A stretch of DNA of 64,000 bases from Myxococcales bacterium (GCA_020633435.1 JACKDP010000001.1:434001-498000); one strand, 5' to 3'; shown: positions 20,482 through 29,809, counted from the stretch's first letter. Numbers and translations: made by a program. Notes: a model not told the origin generated them from the letters alone.

Positions 20482-22122
20482 TTACCACCGCGTCCGGTGA
20501 GCGTCCAGGGCATTCCCGGGGCCCAGGCGCCCCTCCTCTTCTGCGATGACGGGGTCGTCGCCGACCAGCGACCGGGCGGCCGCGAAGTGGGCCTGCGCGT
20601 CGGCCGAGCCCGCCGGCAGGGCCCGCGCCTGGTTGAGGTGGTGCAGCGCCAGGAACCGGCGCGTGTCCAGGTCGGGCGTCGGCCATGGCAGCCGCGCCCA
20701 GACGGCGCCCCGCAGGGCGAGCTTCGCCCCCTCCGGCAGCGCCCGCGGGCCCGGCTCGAACACGCCCACCGGCACCGCCGACGCCGGCCAGCCCGGGCGC
20801 AGCGCCGCGATGGCCGGTCGGTGCAGCGCCAGCCGCGTCCACAGCCAGTCCGCCCCCTCCCGCCCCCGGAAGACGAGCGCCAGATCGGGCCGCGCCCCCT
20901 GCACCGCCCGCAGCGCCCACGTCTGGAACCACGTCGCGTAGTCGCCCGCCACGAGCACGCCGTCGATGGGCCCCGCCGCCAGCACCGCCTGGCCATAGCG
21001 CTCGGCCGCCCGCGCCCCCTGCCGCCCGCCGGGATCGAAGCCCGGCGCCGCCAGCGCCAGGCAGACCACGGCCACCAGCGTCCCCCACCCCCGCAGGCGG
21101 GGCAGGTACGCCAGGCACACGAAAACGAGCGCCAGCCCCGCGCAGAGGGCCGCCGCCAGGTAGCCGCCCACGTCCGGGTTGAGCGGGTCGAACGGATAGA
21201 AGTACTTGGTCGCGCCGACCCCGAGGGCCGCCGCCGCCGCCCCCAGCACCGCCCCGCGCCGCGCCCGCAGGGCCGGCACCAGCCCCACCCCCAGGCTCAG
21301 CAGCAGCAGCGCCGCCCCGACCAGGCCCACCTGCTCGATGGTCCAGGCCCCGAGCTTCTGGGCGTTCTCCACCAGGTCGAGCGGCGCCTGCGTGGCCGGG
21401 TTGGCCCCCACCCACTCCCGAGCCGTGATCATCTCGACGACCCCCGCGAGGCTCGTCGGCGCCCCCCACCCCACCTCGGCGCCGCTCAGCGCCCGCAGCG
21501 GCAGCAGCGCGTACGTGAGCAGGCCCACCAGCCCGCCGGCCACCCCCAGCGCCAGGCCCCGCGCCGACGGCCGCCCCGCCACCACGGCCAGCAGCGCCAT
21601 CGGCAGCAGCGCCAGGCCGACGAGGTGGTGGTTCGCCCCGGCGAGCCCGAACGCCAGGCCCAGCGCCGGCAGCGCCCGCCGATCCCCCTCGGCCACCGAC
21701 CACGCCAGCGACCCGCAGGCCGCCGCCAGCAGGAGCTGCAGCGCGTAGACCTCGGCCCGGGCCCCCTGGAGCCAGATCGCCGGCATGACGGCCGGCAGCA
21801 CCGCCATGGCCGCCGCCGTCCACCACGCCGCCCCGGGGGCCAGGCGCCGCAGCAGCCGATAGAACACGGTGAGGGCCGCCGCCAGGGCCAGCGCCGACGC
21901 GATGCCCGCGCGGAAGACCCCGTCTCCCAACGGGATCTCCTGCACCGCCCGCGTCGTCAGCGCGTGCAGCGGGTGCCCGGGCGAGTGCGAGACCGACAGC
22001 CGCCAGGCCACCGCCGCGAACTCCCCGGTGTCATGCCAGTGCAGGCCCGGCAGGGCCGTCCAGGCGAGGAAGCCGCCGACCGCCGCGAAGACGAGGGCCG
22101 ACCGCCAGGCGGGCTCCCTCAC
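20482..22122 (-). CDS. Multi-pass membrane protein, DUF2723 / PMT-like glycosyltransferase fold
   Basis: A 546-residue integral membrane protein with roughly ten helices in the first 400 residues and a C-terminal soluble domain. The N-terminal HWHDTGEFAAVAWRLSVSHS, PGHPLHALTTRAV pattern with the DTGEF acidic motif in the first loop is characteristic of DUF2723 proteins, related to protein O-mannosyltransferases. Donor and acceptor are unknown; transfer of a lipid-linked sugar is inferred. Its GTG overlaps the mpl stop in a GTGA. Function could be in cell-envelope glycosylation. Confidence 0.8.
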   Translation of the reverse strand: MREPAWRSALVFAAVGGFLAWTALPGLHWHDTGEFAAVAWRLSVSHSPGHPLHALTTRAVQEIPLGDGVFRAGIASALALAAALTVFYRLLRRLAPGAAWWTAAAMAVLPAVMPAIWLQGARAEVYALQLLLAAACGSLAWSVAEGDRRALPALGLAFGLAGANHHLVGLALLPMALLAVVAGRPSARGLALGVAGGLVGLLTYALLPLRALSGAEVGWGAPTSLAGVVEMITAREWVGANPATQAPLDLVENAQKLGAWTIEQVGLVGAALLLLSLGVGLVPALRARRGAVLGAAAAALGVGATKYFYPFDPLNPDVGGYLAAALCAGLALVFVCLAYLPRLRGWGTLVAVVCLALAAPGFDPGGRQGARAAERYGQAVLAAGPIDGVLVAGDYATWFQTWALRAVQGARPDLALVFRGREGADWLWTRLALHRPAIAALRPGWPASAVPVGVFEPGPRALPEGAKLALRGAVWARLPWPTPDLDTRRFLALHHLNQARALPAGSADAQAHFAAARSLVGDDPVIAEEEGRLGPGNALDAHRTRW

Positions 22123-23567
22123 CGCGCCGCCAGCGCCGCGAGCAGCCGATCGTGGATGCCGTCGAAGCCGCTCGACGCCATGAAGACCACGACGTCGCCC
22201 GCGCGCACCGCCCCGGCCAGGTACGCCAGCGTCGCGTCCGAGCCATCCTCGTAGCGGGCCGGCGTGCCCGCGGCCGCGATGTCCGCCACCAGCCGGTTCA
22301 CGTCCAGCCGCTCCTCGGGGCCGAAGCGATCCTCCTTCTGGAAGGGCCGGCTCAGCACCACCTCGTCGGCCGCCGTGAACGCCTGGGCGTACGCCTGCTG
22401 GTGCACGTTGCGGCGCGCGGTGTTGCTCTTGGGCTCGTACACCGCCCACAGCCGCCGCCCGGGGTAGCGCGCCCGCAGCGCCGCCAGCGTCTCGTCGATG
22501 GCCGTCGGGTGGTGGGCGTAGTCGTCGATGACGAGCACGCCCGCCGCCTCGCCCTTCTCCTCCTGCCGCTTCTTGACCCCGCCGTAGGTCCCGAGCGCCG
22601 CGATCATCGCGTCGAGCGACGCCCCGAGGGCCAGCCCGACGCCCAGGGCCGCCAGGGCGTTCCAGACGTTGTGCCGCCCGGCCAGCGCCGAGCGCACCCG
22701 CCGCGGCTCCCCGGCCCCCAGCAGCGTGAAGTCGCAGCCCTCGGCCCCCGGCTCCACGTCCACCGCCCGCAGGGCCGCGCCCTCGCCGAAGCCGTAGGGC
22801 GTGACCTGCCCGCCGGCCCGCGCCGCGCACGCCATCGCCCGCGGATCGTCCGCGTTCACCAGCAGCGTCGTCCCCGGGCCCAGCAGATCCACCAGCCGCT
22901 CGAAGTTCTCGATGATCTCTTCGAGGCTGTCGTAGACGTCCGCGTGGTCGAACTCGATGTTGTTCAGCACCGCGATCTTCGGCCGATAGTGCAAGAACTT
23001 CGGGCCTTTATCGAACCAGGCCGTGTCGTACTCGTCCCCCTCGACCACGAACGCCGCGCCGGCCCCGAGCAGGTAGGTGGCGTCGAAGTCGCGGGCCACG
23101 CCCCCCACCAGCATCCCCGGATCGAGGCCGGCCTGGTGCAAGAGCCACGTCGTCAGCGCCGTAGTGGTCGTCTTGCCATGGGTGCCGGTGATGACGACGG
23201 GCACCCGGTCCACCAGGAAGAGATCGCTGAAGGCCTGCGGGAACGACACCGCCGCGATGCCTCGCGCCTCCGCGGCCACCGACTCGGGGTTGTCGCGTCG
23301 GCAGACGTTGCCGACGATCACGAGATCGGGCCCCCAGTCCAGGTGGGCCGCGTCCCAGCCCTCCATCCACGCGATGCCCCGCCCGCGCAGCACGTCGCTC
23401 ATGGGCGGGTACACGTTCAGATCGGAGCCGCGCACCTCCAGGCCGATGTCCTGGAGCATGCAGGCGAACGCCCCCATCCCGGCGCCCGCGATGCCGATCA
23501 GGTGCACCTTCTCGACGCGCGCCGGCATGGGCCGGCGAACGAACCAGGGCTGGTTGGGCTTGGTCAC
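22119..23567 (-). CDS. mpl: UDP-MurNAc:L-Ala-gamma-D-Glu-meso-DAP ligase (Mpl, peptidoglycan recycling)
   Basis: A 482-residue Mur-ligase-family enzyme that rejoins a recycled murein tripeptide to UDP-MurNAc. The N-terminal HLIGIAGAGMGAFACMLQD, P-loop GTHGKTTTTALTTWLL, VVEGDEYDTAWFDKGPK, NNIEFDHADVY and DDYAHHPTAI match the Mpl branch more than MurC (which has ITGTHGKTT with different DEYD context). The start is GTG 23567 with GGAGGAG upstream. It sits between two membrane-protein genes with overlapping or near-touching ends. Confidence 0.9.
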   Translation of the reverse strand: MTKPNQPWFVRRPMPARVEKVHLIGIAGAGMGAFACMLQDIGLEVRGSDLNVYPPMSDVLRGRGIAWMEGWDAAHLDWGPDLVIVGNVCRRDNPESVAAEARGIAAVSFPQAFSDLFLVDRVPVVITGTHGKTTTTALTTWLLHQAGLDPGMLVGGVARDFDATYLLGAGAAFVVEGDEYDTAWFDKGPKFLHYRPKIAVLNNIEFDHADVYDSLEEIIENFERLVDLLGPGTTLLVNADDPRAMACAARAGGQVTPYGFGEGAALRAVDVEPGAEGCDFTLLGAGEPRRVRSALAGRHNVWNALAALGVGLALGASLDAMIAALGTYGGVKKRQEEKGEAAGVLVIDDYAHHPTAIDETLAALRARYPGRRLWAVYEPKSNTARRNVHQQAYAQAFTAADEVVLSRPFQKEDRFGPEERLDVNRLVADIAAAGTPARYEDGSDATLAYLAGAVRAGDVVVFMASSGFDGIHDRLLAALAAR

Positions 23568-23580
23568 GCGCGCTCCTCCG

Positions 23581-24693
23581 CTACAGATCCCGCCGCAGGG
23601 CGGGCTTGCGCATCTTCCACAGGAAGCCGTCGAAGTAGAAGTGCACCATCGACTGGTAGATGGCCCACCAGAAGACCCACAGGCTGGCCGGCACGTCGCC
23701 GATGCGGATGCGCGGCCCCGAGCCCACGTAGCGGCCCCAGTAGCGCAGCACGATGTACAGCGCCGCGCAGCCGCCGATGACCGCCACGTAGTACGTCCAC
23801 GGGAACCGCAGCAGCCGCCCGAGCAGCGGCCGGTGCGCGGGCTGCTCCCGGTAGTGCCGCCGCTGGAACGCCCAGACGAAGACCGTGTACTCGAGGGCGT
23901 GGCTGAACGCGAAGGCCAGGGCGACCTTGAAGGGATCGAAGAACAGGAACGACGCCGACAGCCCCGTCGTGCCCCCCGCCATGAGGAGCCGCGCCGGGTT
24001 CCTCAGGCGGCTGGCCCGCCACTCGGCGCGCAGCCACAGGGCCACCGCCGCCACCAGCACCCCGATGGCCAGCGGCACCAGCCAGGCCTGGTGCAGCTCC
24101 AGCCAGTCCAGCAGCGGCGTGAGCACCCGCCGGCCCGACCGGTAGTTGCGGGCCACCGCGTCGCGGTGGTGCGGCCCGCCCCAGACGACGAGCAGCGGCA
24201 GCCAGCCGAAGATGAGCAGCCGATCCGTCCAGCCCGGCGCCCGCCGCGCGGGCTCCACCCCCGACTTGGCCGCGTACATGCGCAGGATGCCGTACTTCTG
24301 CATGTAGACGTGCCAGACGTTCCAGGTGCCCGCGATGGTCGCCGCCCCCTCCACCCAGCCGCGGTGGTGCTTCCATGCCCAGGGCGAGAGCGCGAAGAGC
24401 GCCAGCATCACCCCCGGGAACACCGTGAACCGCCACGGAAAGCGCTTGAACACCTCCCGGTCCAGGTACACGTAGGGCAGCGTCAGGTGCCGGTGCGAGA
24501 AGTTCACGCCCAGGATGATCAGGAAGAACCAGGCGTAGTCCTCCACCCGCGGACCGAGCAGCACCATGGGCACCAGCACCCACAGCCACGACAGGTGGTA
24601 GGCGAGGACGTCGACCGCCGGGCTCACATGCCAGCGCGGCACGCTCGCGTCCGCCGGCGGCACCCCCAGGACCCGGGCCAGCACCGCGCTCAT
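23581..24693 (-). CDS. Multi-pass membrane protein of unknown function
   Basis: A 370-residue protein with about eight or nine hydrophobic helices (LSWLWVLVPMVLL, WFFLIILGVNFSH, VFPGVMLALFALSPW, RLLIFGWLPLLVVW, LAIGVLVAAVALWL, YYVAVIGGCAALYIVL). It is rich in His and aromatic residues in loops (NFSHRHLTLPYVYLDREVF, WNVWHVYMQKYGILRMY, FFDPFKVALAFAFSHALEY). The His clusters at the membrane surface are suggestive of a diiron desaturase/oxygenase-like arrangement, but I cannot assign a family. It lies directly upstream of mpl on the same strand. Confidence 0.8.
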   Translation of the reverse strand: MSAVLARVLGVPPADASVPRWHVSPAVDVLAYHLSWLWVLVPMVLLGPRVEDYAWFFLIILGVNFSHRHLTLPYVYLDREVFKRFPWRFTVFPGVMLALFALSPWAWKHHRGWVEGAATIAGTWNVWHVYMQKYGILRMYAAKSGVEPARRAPGWTDRLLIFGWLPLLVVWGGPHHRDAVARNYRSGRRVLTPLLDWLELHQAWLVPLAIGVLVAAVALWLRAEWRASRLRNPARLLMAGGTTGLSASFLFFDPFKVALAFAFSHALEYTVFVWAFQRRHYREQPAHRPLLGRLLRFPWTYYVAVIGGCAALYIVLRYWGRYVGSGPRIRIGDVPASLWVFWWAIYQSMVHFYFDGFLWKMRKPALRRDL

Positions 24694-24714
24694 GGGCCGG
24701 CCAGCCGACCGGAA

Positions 24715-27006
24715 TCAGTAGTCATAACAACCATCTTCGTTGAGAACGAGGCGCCGCACCGTGTCGCCGTCATGGCCGCCGCAGTTGCCGGAGAAGCGGC
24801 CCCCCAGGTGGTACCAGCTCGCGTCGCAGCCGGCCATGCGCACCGAGGCCGTCGACACCCAGCCGGTGCCGTCCAGGCTGCAGTAGCCGTCGTTGTTGCC
24901 ATCCCCCGAGTGCGTGCAGCCCGTCCAGAGCACCCGGTTCGCCGCGGCCTGCTCCACCGTCTGGAAGCGCCGGTCCGCGCTCCACACCCACGACTGCACC
25001 GCGCAGCGCACGGGCTCCCACTGCGGGTTGCCGCGGCAGCCGCCCTCGTGCTGATCCCCGGCCGCCACGCAGCCCGAGTCGGCCGGGTAGTCGATGTCGC
25101 CGTCCATGTCGTCGTCGATGCCGTTGGCGCACGCCGGCAGCGCGGGGGGATCCTGCTCGCTCGGATCGCGGAGCTGCTCGCAGCCCGGATCGTCCCGATC
25201 GATCAGGCCGTCGCCGTCGTTGTCCAGCTCGTCGTTGCACTCGCCCTCGATGGGCAGCACGACCACCTCCGCCGTGCGGGGCATGGCCGCCGCGACGAAG
25301 CCCTGCTCCAGGAACACGAAGTAGCGCCCCGCCGGCAGCTCCGTCGCCTGCAGCGCCGCGTCGGCCCCGCGGGCGCAGGCCACCTCCGACATGGCGTCCT
25401 CGCAGGCCGTGCGGATGTACATCGACCCCTGCACGCGCCGGCCGTCCGCCTCGGCCATCGTCACCGTCACGTCCGCCGCCGCCGACAGCTCGAGCACCAG
25501 CACCACCTCGGCGCCGATGGCCGCCTCGCACGACCCGGAGCCCGACCCCTGCCCCATCACCGGCGGCAGCTCGAAGCGCCCGCCGCGCTGGCCCACCGCG
25601 ACCGTCGCCACGCCGGCCGCGCACAGCCGCAGCTCCTGATCGGTGCCAGCGAAGTGGCACTCGGGATCGTCGGGGTAGTCGATGAGCCCGTCGCCGTCGT
25701 TGTCGATGCCGTCGCCGCACTCCGGGAGCGGATCGGGATCCGCCTCGTCGGTGTCCTCCGTCTCCACGCAGCCCGGATCCGCGGCGTCGATGCGCCCGTC
25801 GCCGTCGTTGTCCCGCCCGTCGCGGCACGCCGGGATGGGCACCGGGTTCACCGTCAGCCGGTACGTCCCCACGGCGGCATCCCGCGCGCCCGAGTCCACG
25901 AACAGGTAGTAGCGCCCGGGCGCTGGCTGCTCGAGCACCAGCTCGGCCCCGGGCCGCTGCGGCGTCCCCCGGGTGCACTGCACGTCCCCGGGCTGCCCGC
26001 ACTGCTGGCGCACGTAGAGCACCGTCGGGATCTGCGTGTCGGCGTTCACCGTGCTGAAGACCAGCCGCTCCAGGGGCTCCTCCACCACGTACAAGAAGAC
26101 GTCCTCACCCCCGGCGCCGCCCCCGCACGTTCCCTGGAAGGCGGCGGGCGACTCCAGCAGATCCCCTCGATATTCCTCGAGATTCGTCAGATCGATCAGG
26201 GCCGTCTCGCCGCCGCAGGGCCCCACCTCGCTGCCGCTGACGGCCGCCTCGCAGCCCGTGTCGTCGGGGAAGTCGGTGGCCCCGTCGGCGTCGTCGTCCA
26301 GGCCGTTGGCGCAGACGGGCGCCCGGAAGGGATCCGTCTCGTCCCCGTCGCCGCGCCCCGCGCAGCCCGGGTCGTTGGGGTAGTCGACGCGCCCGTCGCC
26401 GTCATCGTCCACGCTGTTGGCGCACTGGGGCGCCCGGTCGGGGTCGGCCTCGTCCTCGTCCCCCGCCGACGCGCAGCCCGGATCCAGCGGGAAGTCCACC
26501 AGGCCGTCGCCGTCGTCGTCCTCGCCGTTCGTGCAGGCGGTGATGGCGTTGCCGCCCATCTCCCGCGGATCGGCGGGGCCCGTGCAGTCGGGATCGGCCA
26601 GATCCACCAGCCCGTCGCCGTCGTTGTCCTCGCCGTCGTCGCACTGCGGCAGCGGGATCTCGTCGCTCTCGTCGTCGTCGGCCGCGTCGCGGCAGCCGCG
26701 ATCGTCGAGGTCGGTGCGGCCGTCCGCGTCGTTGTCCACGCCATCGGCGCACTGGGGCGTCGGGGGCGCGGCGTCCGCCCTGGGCTCCGCGTCACCGCCG
26801 CCGGCGTCCCCGGCGGCGCCGTCCGCCGTGCCGCCATCCCGGAGCGGCTCCGCGTCCGCCGCGGCGTCCAGCCGGCCGATCTGCCGCGCGTCCACCTCGC
26901 CATCGCGGGGCGACGCGTCGTCCATCGCCGCGCCGCCGCCGCCGTCGCTGTCGCAGCCCACGCCGAGGAACAGCACCGCCCCCATCCACCACGTCGCTCG
27001 CCGCAT
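24715..27006 (-). CDS. Large lipoprotein with Asp-rich MopE-like repeats
   Basis: A 763-residue secreted lipoprotein; the signal peptide ends in a lipobox (LFLGVGC, Cys at about residue 20) and is followed by a disordered Asp/Ala-rich stretch. The main body holds about nine copies of a DNDGDGxxDxxDPGC-type unit (for example ECNDELDNDGDGLIDRDD), a calcium-binding-like pattern abundant in Myxococcota surface proteins. Between repeats lie two beta-rich modules with GRYYLFVDSG and GRYFVFLEQG, resembling pre-peptidase-like domains. The last 140 residues (WSADRRFQTVEQAAANRVLW) are Cys-containing and unassigned. The start ATG at 27006 has GGGAGG upstream. Function unknown. Confidence 0.88.
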   Translation of the reverse strand: MRRATWWMGAVLFLGVGCDSDGGGGAAMDDASPRDGEVDARQIGRLDAAADAEPLRDGGTADGAAGDAGGGDAEPRADAAPPTPQCADGVDNDADGRTDLDDRGCRDAADDDESDEIPLPQCDDGEDNDGDGLVDLADPDCTGPADPREMGGNAITACTNGEDDDGDGLVDFPLDPGCASAGDEDEADPDRAPQCANSVDDDGDGRVDYPNDPGCAGRGDGDETDPFRAPVCANGLDDDADGATDFPDDTGCEAAVSGSEVGPCGGETALIDLTNLEEYRGDLLESPAAFQGTCGGGAGGEDVFLYVVEEPLERLVFSTVNADTQIPTVLYVRQQCGQPGDVQCTRGTPQRPGAELVLEQPAPGRYYLFVDSGARDAAVGTYRLTVNPVPIPACRDGRDNDGDGRIDAADPGCVETEDTDEADPDPLPECGDGIDNDGDGLIDYPDDPECHFAGTDQELRLCAAGVATVAVGQRGGRFELPPVMGQGSGSGSCEAAIGAEVVLVLELSAAADVTVTMAEADGRRVQGSMYIRTACEDAMSEVACARGADAALQATELPAGRYFVFLEQGFVAAAMPRTAEVVVLPIEGECNDELDNDGDGLIDRDDPGCEQLRDPSEQDPPALPACANGIDDDMDGDIDYPADSGCVAAGDQHEGGCRGNPQWEPVRCAVQSWVWSADRRFQTVEQAAANRVLWTGCTHSGDGNNDGYCSLDGTGWVSTASVRMAGCDASWYHLGGRFSGNCGGHDGDTVRRLVLNEDGCYDY

Positions 27007-27094
27007 CGCGCCCTCCCGTCGGGCGCATGTTCGCTCGCCGGGCCCCCACCAGACAAGCGCCGCGCGCGGAGCGACGCGGCGCGTCACGAAACAC

Positions 27095-27124
27095 TTGAGA
27101 CCGCGCGGCCCGACGATGTATCCA
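27095..27124 (+). promoter_or_regulatory. Putative promoter of the acyl-CoA dehydrogenase gene
   Basis: TTGAGA at 27095-27100 and TATCCA at 27119-27124 (18-base spacer) could form a sigma-70-type promoter. The -10 box runs into the inverted repeat at 27122-27147, as expected for a repressed promoter. Weak match to consensus. Confidence 0.35.
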
Positions 27125-27147
27125 CTGAATGAGCATTCACTCAGTGG
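27122..27147. promoter_or_regulatory. TetR-type operator (26-base inverted repeat)
   Basis: CCACTGAATGA and TCACTCAGTGG flank a 4-base GCAT centre; the arms match at 10 of 11 positions. The TGAATGA-n4-TCACTCA core resembles operators of TetR-family fatty-acid regulators (FadR/PsrA type). It sits over the likely transcription start of the acyl-CoA dehydrogenase gene, 31 bases before its ATG. No TetR gene is in the window. Confidence 0.65.
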
Positions 27148-27177
27148 CCCCCGGCCACCTCCAGGAGGACCCGAACC

Positions 27178-28947
27178 ATGCAGGTCTACAAGGCGCCCAT
27201 CGACGATCTCCGCTTCGTCTTCGAGGCCCTCGACTACCCCGGCCGGGTCGCGGCCCTGGCCGACTTCGCCGACTTCGATCTGGACACGGTCATGGAGATC
27301 GCCGCCCAGGCCGGCAAGTTCGCCGCCAAGGAGCTCCTCCCCCTCAACCGGATCGGCGATCAGCAGGGCGTGCAGTGGGACCCGGAGACGAAGGCCGTCA
27401 AGACGGCCGACGGCTTCCCCGCCCTGCTGCGCAAGTTCCGCGACAACGGCTTCACCGGCATCGCCCAGCCGGTCGAGTGGGGCGGCGGCGGCGGCCCGCA
27501 CAGCCTCGGCCTCATCTTCGGCGAGCTGGCCACCAGCACGAACAAGAGCTTCTCCATGTGCCCCGGCCTCACCAACGGGCTCATCGACGCCCTGCTGGCC
27601 TACGGCACCGACGAGCAGAAGCAGTACTACCTGCCGAAGCTCGTCACCGGCGAGTGGTCGGGCACCATGTGCCTGACGGAGCCCCAGTGCGGCACCGATC
27701 TCGGCCTCGTCGCCACCCGCGCCGAGCCCACCGCCGACGGCGACGGCTACCTGCTCACGGGCAACAAGATCTGGATCACCTTCGGCGAGCACGACATGAC
27801 GGACAACATCGTCCACCTCGTGCTGGCCCGCCTGCCCGACGCTCCCGAGGGCATCCGCGGCATCAGCACCTTCGTGGTGCCGAAGTTCCTGGAGGATGGC
27901 ACCCGCAACCCCATCTTCTGCACCGGCCTGGAGCACAAGCTCGGCATCCACGCCTCCCCCACCTGCGTGATGTCCCTCGAGGGCGCCCGCGGCTGGCTGG
28001 TGGGCGAGCCCCATCGCGGCATGAAGTCCATGTTCGTGATGATGAACCACGCCCGCCTCACGGTGGGCCAGGAGGGCATCGCCTACGGCGAGATCGCCTA
28101 CCAGACGGCCCTCGCCTTCGCGAAGGACCGCCGCCAGAGCCGCTCCCTCGACCCGAAGAAGCAGGAGGTCGACCAGAAGGCCGACAACATCCTCGTGCAC
28201 CCCGACGTGCGGCGCATGCTGCTCAACGTCAAGGCCAGCACCGAGGCCATGCGCGCCCTGCTCTTCCACGTGGCGATGCACCTCGACGCCTCGCACCACC
28301 ACCCCGACGAGGCCGAGCGCGTGCGCTCCAGCGACCTGGTCGCCCTGCTCACCCCCGTGGTGAAGGCCTGGACGACCGAGCGCGGCTTCCTCAATGTTTC
28401 CGAGGCCATGCAGGTCATGGGCGGGTCCGGCTACACGACGGACTGGAGCGTCGAGCAGTACCTGCGCGACAGCCGCATCGCCATGATCTACGAGGGCACC
28501 AACCACATCCAGGCCCTCGACCTGGTGGGGCGCAAGCTGCCCATGGGCGGCGGCCGCCTGATGAAGACGTTCGCCGCCGAGGTGACGTCCTTCATCAAGG
28601 CCAACGCCGACACCCCGGCCATGGGCGAGTTCCTCGGCCCGCTGAAGGCCGCCTCCAAGGAGCTCAGCGAGCTGACCATGCAGCTCGCCATGAAGGGCAT
28701 GGCCGATCCGGAGGAGGCCGGCGCCGTCGCCAGCAACTACCTCACGGTCTTCGGCCTCACCGCCGGCGCCTACATGATGGCCCGCATGGCGGCCTACGCC
28801 CTCACCCGGGAGGACCGCCAGGCCCGCGCCAAGCTCAAGACCGCGCGCTACTACCTGCACAACATCCTGCCCGAGACGAAGTCGCTCATCGCCATCATCG
28901 GCGCCGGCAAGGCGCATATGATGGACTTCGACGCCGACGAGCTCTGA
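27178..28947 (+). CDS. Acyl-CoA dehydrogenase (large, FadE/DmdC-like subfamily)
   Basis: A 589-residue flavoenzyme that introduces a double bond between C2 and C3 of an acyl-CoA. The N-terminal helix, the middle domain (CLTEPQCGTDLG, KIWITFGEHDM), the catalytic-loop region IYEGTNHIQALDLVGRK with the expected Glu, and an extra C-terminal helical domain of about 100 residues place it with the longer DmdC/FadE-like dehydrogenases. The chain length of the substrate cannot be told. The start has AGGAGG at good spacing. Transcribed alone, with a TetR-type operator upstream, so induction by acyl-CoA is likely. Confidence 0.93.
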   Translation: MQVYKAPIDDLRFVFEALDYPGRVAALADFADFDLDTVMEIAAQAGKFAAKELLPLNRIGDQQGVQWDPETKAVKTADGFPALLRKFRDNGFTGIAQPVEWGGGGGPHSLGLIFGELATSTNKSFSMCPGLTNGLIDALLAYGTDEQKQYYLPKLVTGEWSGTMCLTEPQCGTDLGLVATRAEPTADGDGYLLTGNKIWITFGEHDMTDNIVHLVLARLPDAPEGIRGISTFVVPKFLEDGTRNPIFCTGLEHKLGIHASPTCVMSLEGARGWLVGEPHRGMKSMFVMMNHARLTVGQEGIAYGEIAYQTALAFAKDRRQSRSLDPKKQEVDQKADNILVHPDVRRMLLNVKASTEAMRALLFHVAMHLDASHHHPDEAERVRSSDLVALLTPVVKAWTTERGFLNVSEAMQVMGGSGYTTDWSVEQYLRDSRIAMIYEGTNHIQALDLVGRKLPMGGGRLMKTFAAEVTSFIKANADTPAMGEFLGPLKAASKELSELTMQLAMKGMADPEEAGAVASNYLTVFGLTAGAYMMARMAAYALTREDRQARAKLKTARYYLHNILPETKSLIAIIGAGKAHMMDFDADEL

Positions 28948-28960
28948 TCCCCGTCAGAGC
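28941..28960 (+). terminator. Hairpin at end of acyl-CoA dehydrogenase gene
   Basis: GCTCTGA and TCAGAGC form a perfect 7-base stem with a 6-base loop; the left arm includes the stop codon. There is no U-tract, so it may be a stabilising or Rho-assisted hairpin rather than an intrinsic terminator. Confidence 0.35.
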
Positions 28961-29005
28961 CGCGCTGCGGCGCGTCCAGTGGGCCACCTCGTCGCCGGAG
29001 TCCCC

Positions 29006-29359
29006 ATGACGCGCCTCGCCCTCCTCCTCGCCCTCGCCCCCTTCGCCCTCTCGGCGTGCGACGAAGACGACCCCGCACCGGACGCCGCCGCCCAGGACGC
29101 CGCCGCCGGGGACGCGGCCCAGCCCGACGTGGGCGCCGCCGACGCCACCCCGCCGGACGCCGAGCCCATCCCCTGCCTCAACCCGCCGCCCGTCGGCTGC
29201 CTCACCGACGCGGACTGCGGGGGCCGGTTCTGCTGCGTGCGCGACGACGAGGCCAACTGCCTGCCCAGCGCGTGCACCTGCAACGCCGCGGGCGTCTACG
29301 AGTGCACCGACGACTGCGGCTCCGGCAACTGCCTGGAGGGCGACGCCTGCCAGCGGTGA
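29006..29359 (+). CDS. Small Cys-rich lipoprotein
   Basis: A 117-residue lipoprotein. The signal peptide ALLLALAPFALSAC ends in a lipobox Cys, followed by an Asp/Ala/Pro linker of 40 residues. A Cys-rich tail (GCLTDADCGGRFCCVRDDEA, CTCNAAGVYECTDDCGSGNC) suggests a small disulfide-stabilised domain. Function unknown. It lies 58 bases after the acyl-CoA dehydrogenase gene and ends 13 bases before a convergent gene. Confidence 0.75.
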   Translation: MTRLALLLALAPFALSACDEDDPAPDAAAQDAAAGDAAQPDVGAADATPPDAEPIPCLNPPPVGCLTDADCGGRFCCVRDDEANCLPSACTCNAAGVYECTDDCGSGNCLEGDACQR

Positions 29360-29372
29360 GCCCGCCGGGCCA

Positions 29373-29798
29373 TCACCCCGTCCGCAGCCGCTGCATGAAC
29401 CACCACCGGTGGCCCTCCGGATCGGCCAGCTCGACGCTGCGGTCGCTCCACCACTCGGGCCCGTAGTCCGTCGTCGTCGGCGGTTTGAGCACCACCGCCC
29501 CCGCCGCCTCGGCCCGGGCCGTGAAGTCGTCGACCTCGTCGATGTAGAGCGCCAGGCTCTGGGTGTTGGCGCCGTCGAGCGCGCGCGGGCTCTGGCCCGG
29601 CCCGTCGCCGTGAGCGCTGGCCACCATGACCACGGCCTCATCCAGCGTCAGCTCGGAGTGCACCAGCCGGCCGTCGTCCATGATCTTCACGCGCACCGCG
29701 AAGCCGAAGGCCGTGACCAGCCAGTCGATGGCGGCGAGGGGGTCGTCGTAGTAGAGCGCGCTGCTCAGGCGCGGCCAGCCGGGGGGGGACAAGCGCAT
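29373..29798 (-). CDS. VOC-family (glyoxalase/PhnB-like) protein
   Basis: A 141-residue vicinal-oxygen-chelate fold protein. It has the PhnB-like pattern LYYDDPLAAIDWLVTAFGF, ELTLDEAVVMVAS, LYIDEVDDFTARAEAAGA and VELADPEGHRWWFMQRL. Such proteins are dioxygenase- or glyoxalase-related; no substrate can be named. ATG 29798 has GGAGGAG upstream. An inverted repeat (GCACTG/CAGTGC) lies in its 5' region. Confidence 0.88.
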   Translation of the reverse strand: MRLSPPGWPRLSSALYYDDPLAAIDWLVTAFGFAVRVKIMDDGRLVHSELTLDEAVVMVASAHGDGPGQSPRALDGANTQSLALYIDEVDDFTARAEAAGAVVLKPPTTTDYGPEWWSDRSVELADPEGHRWWFMQRLRTG

Positions 29799-29809
29799 CG
29801 TTCTCCTCC

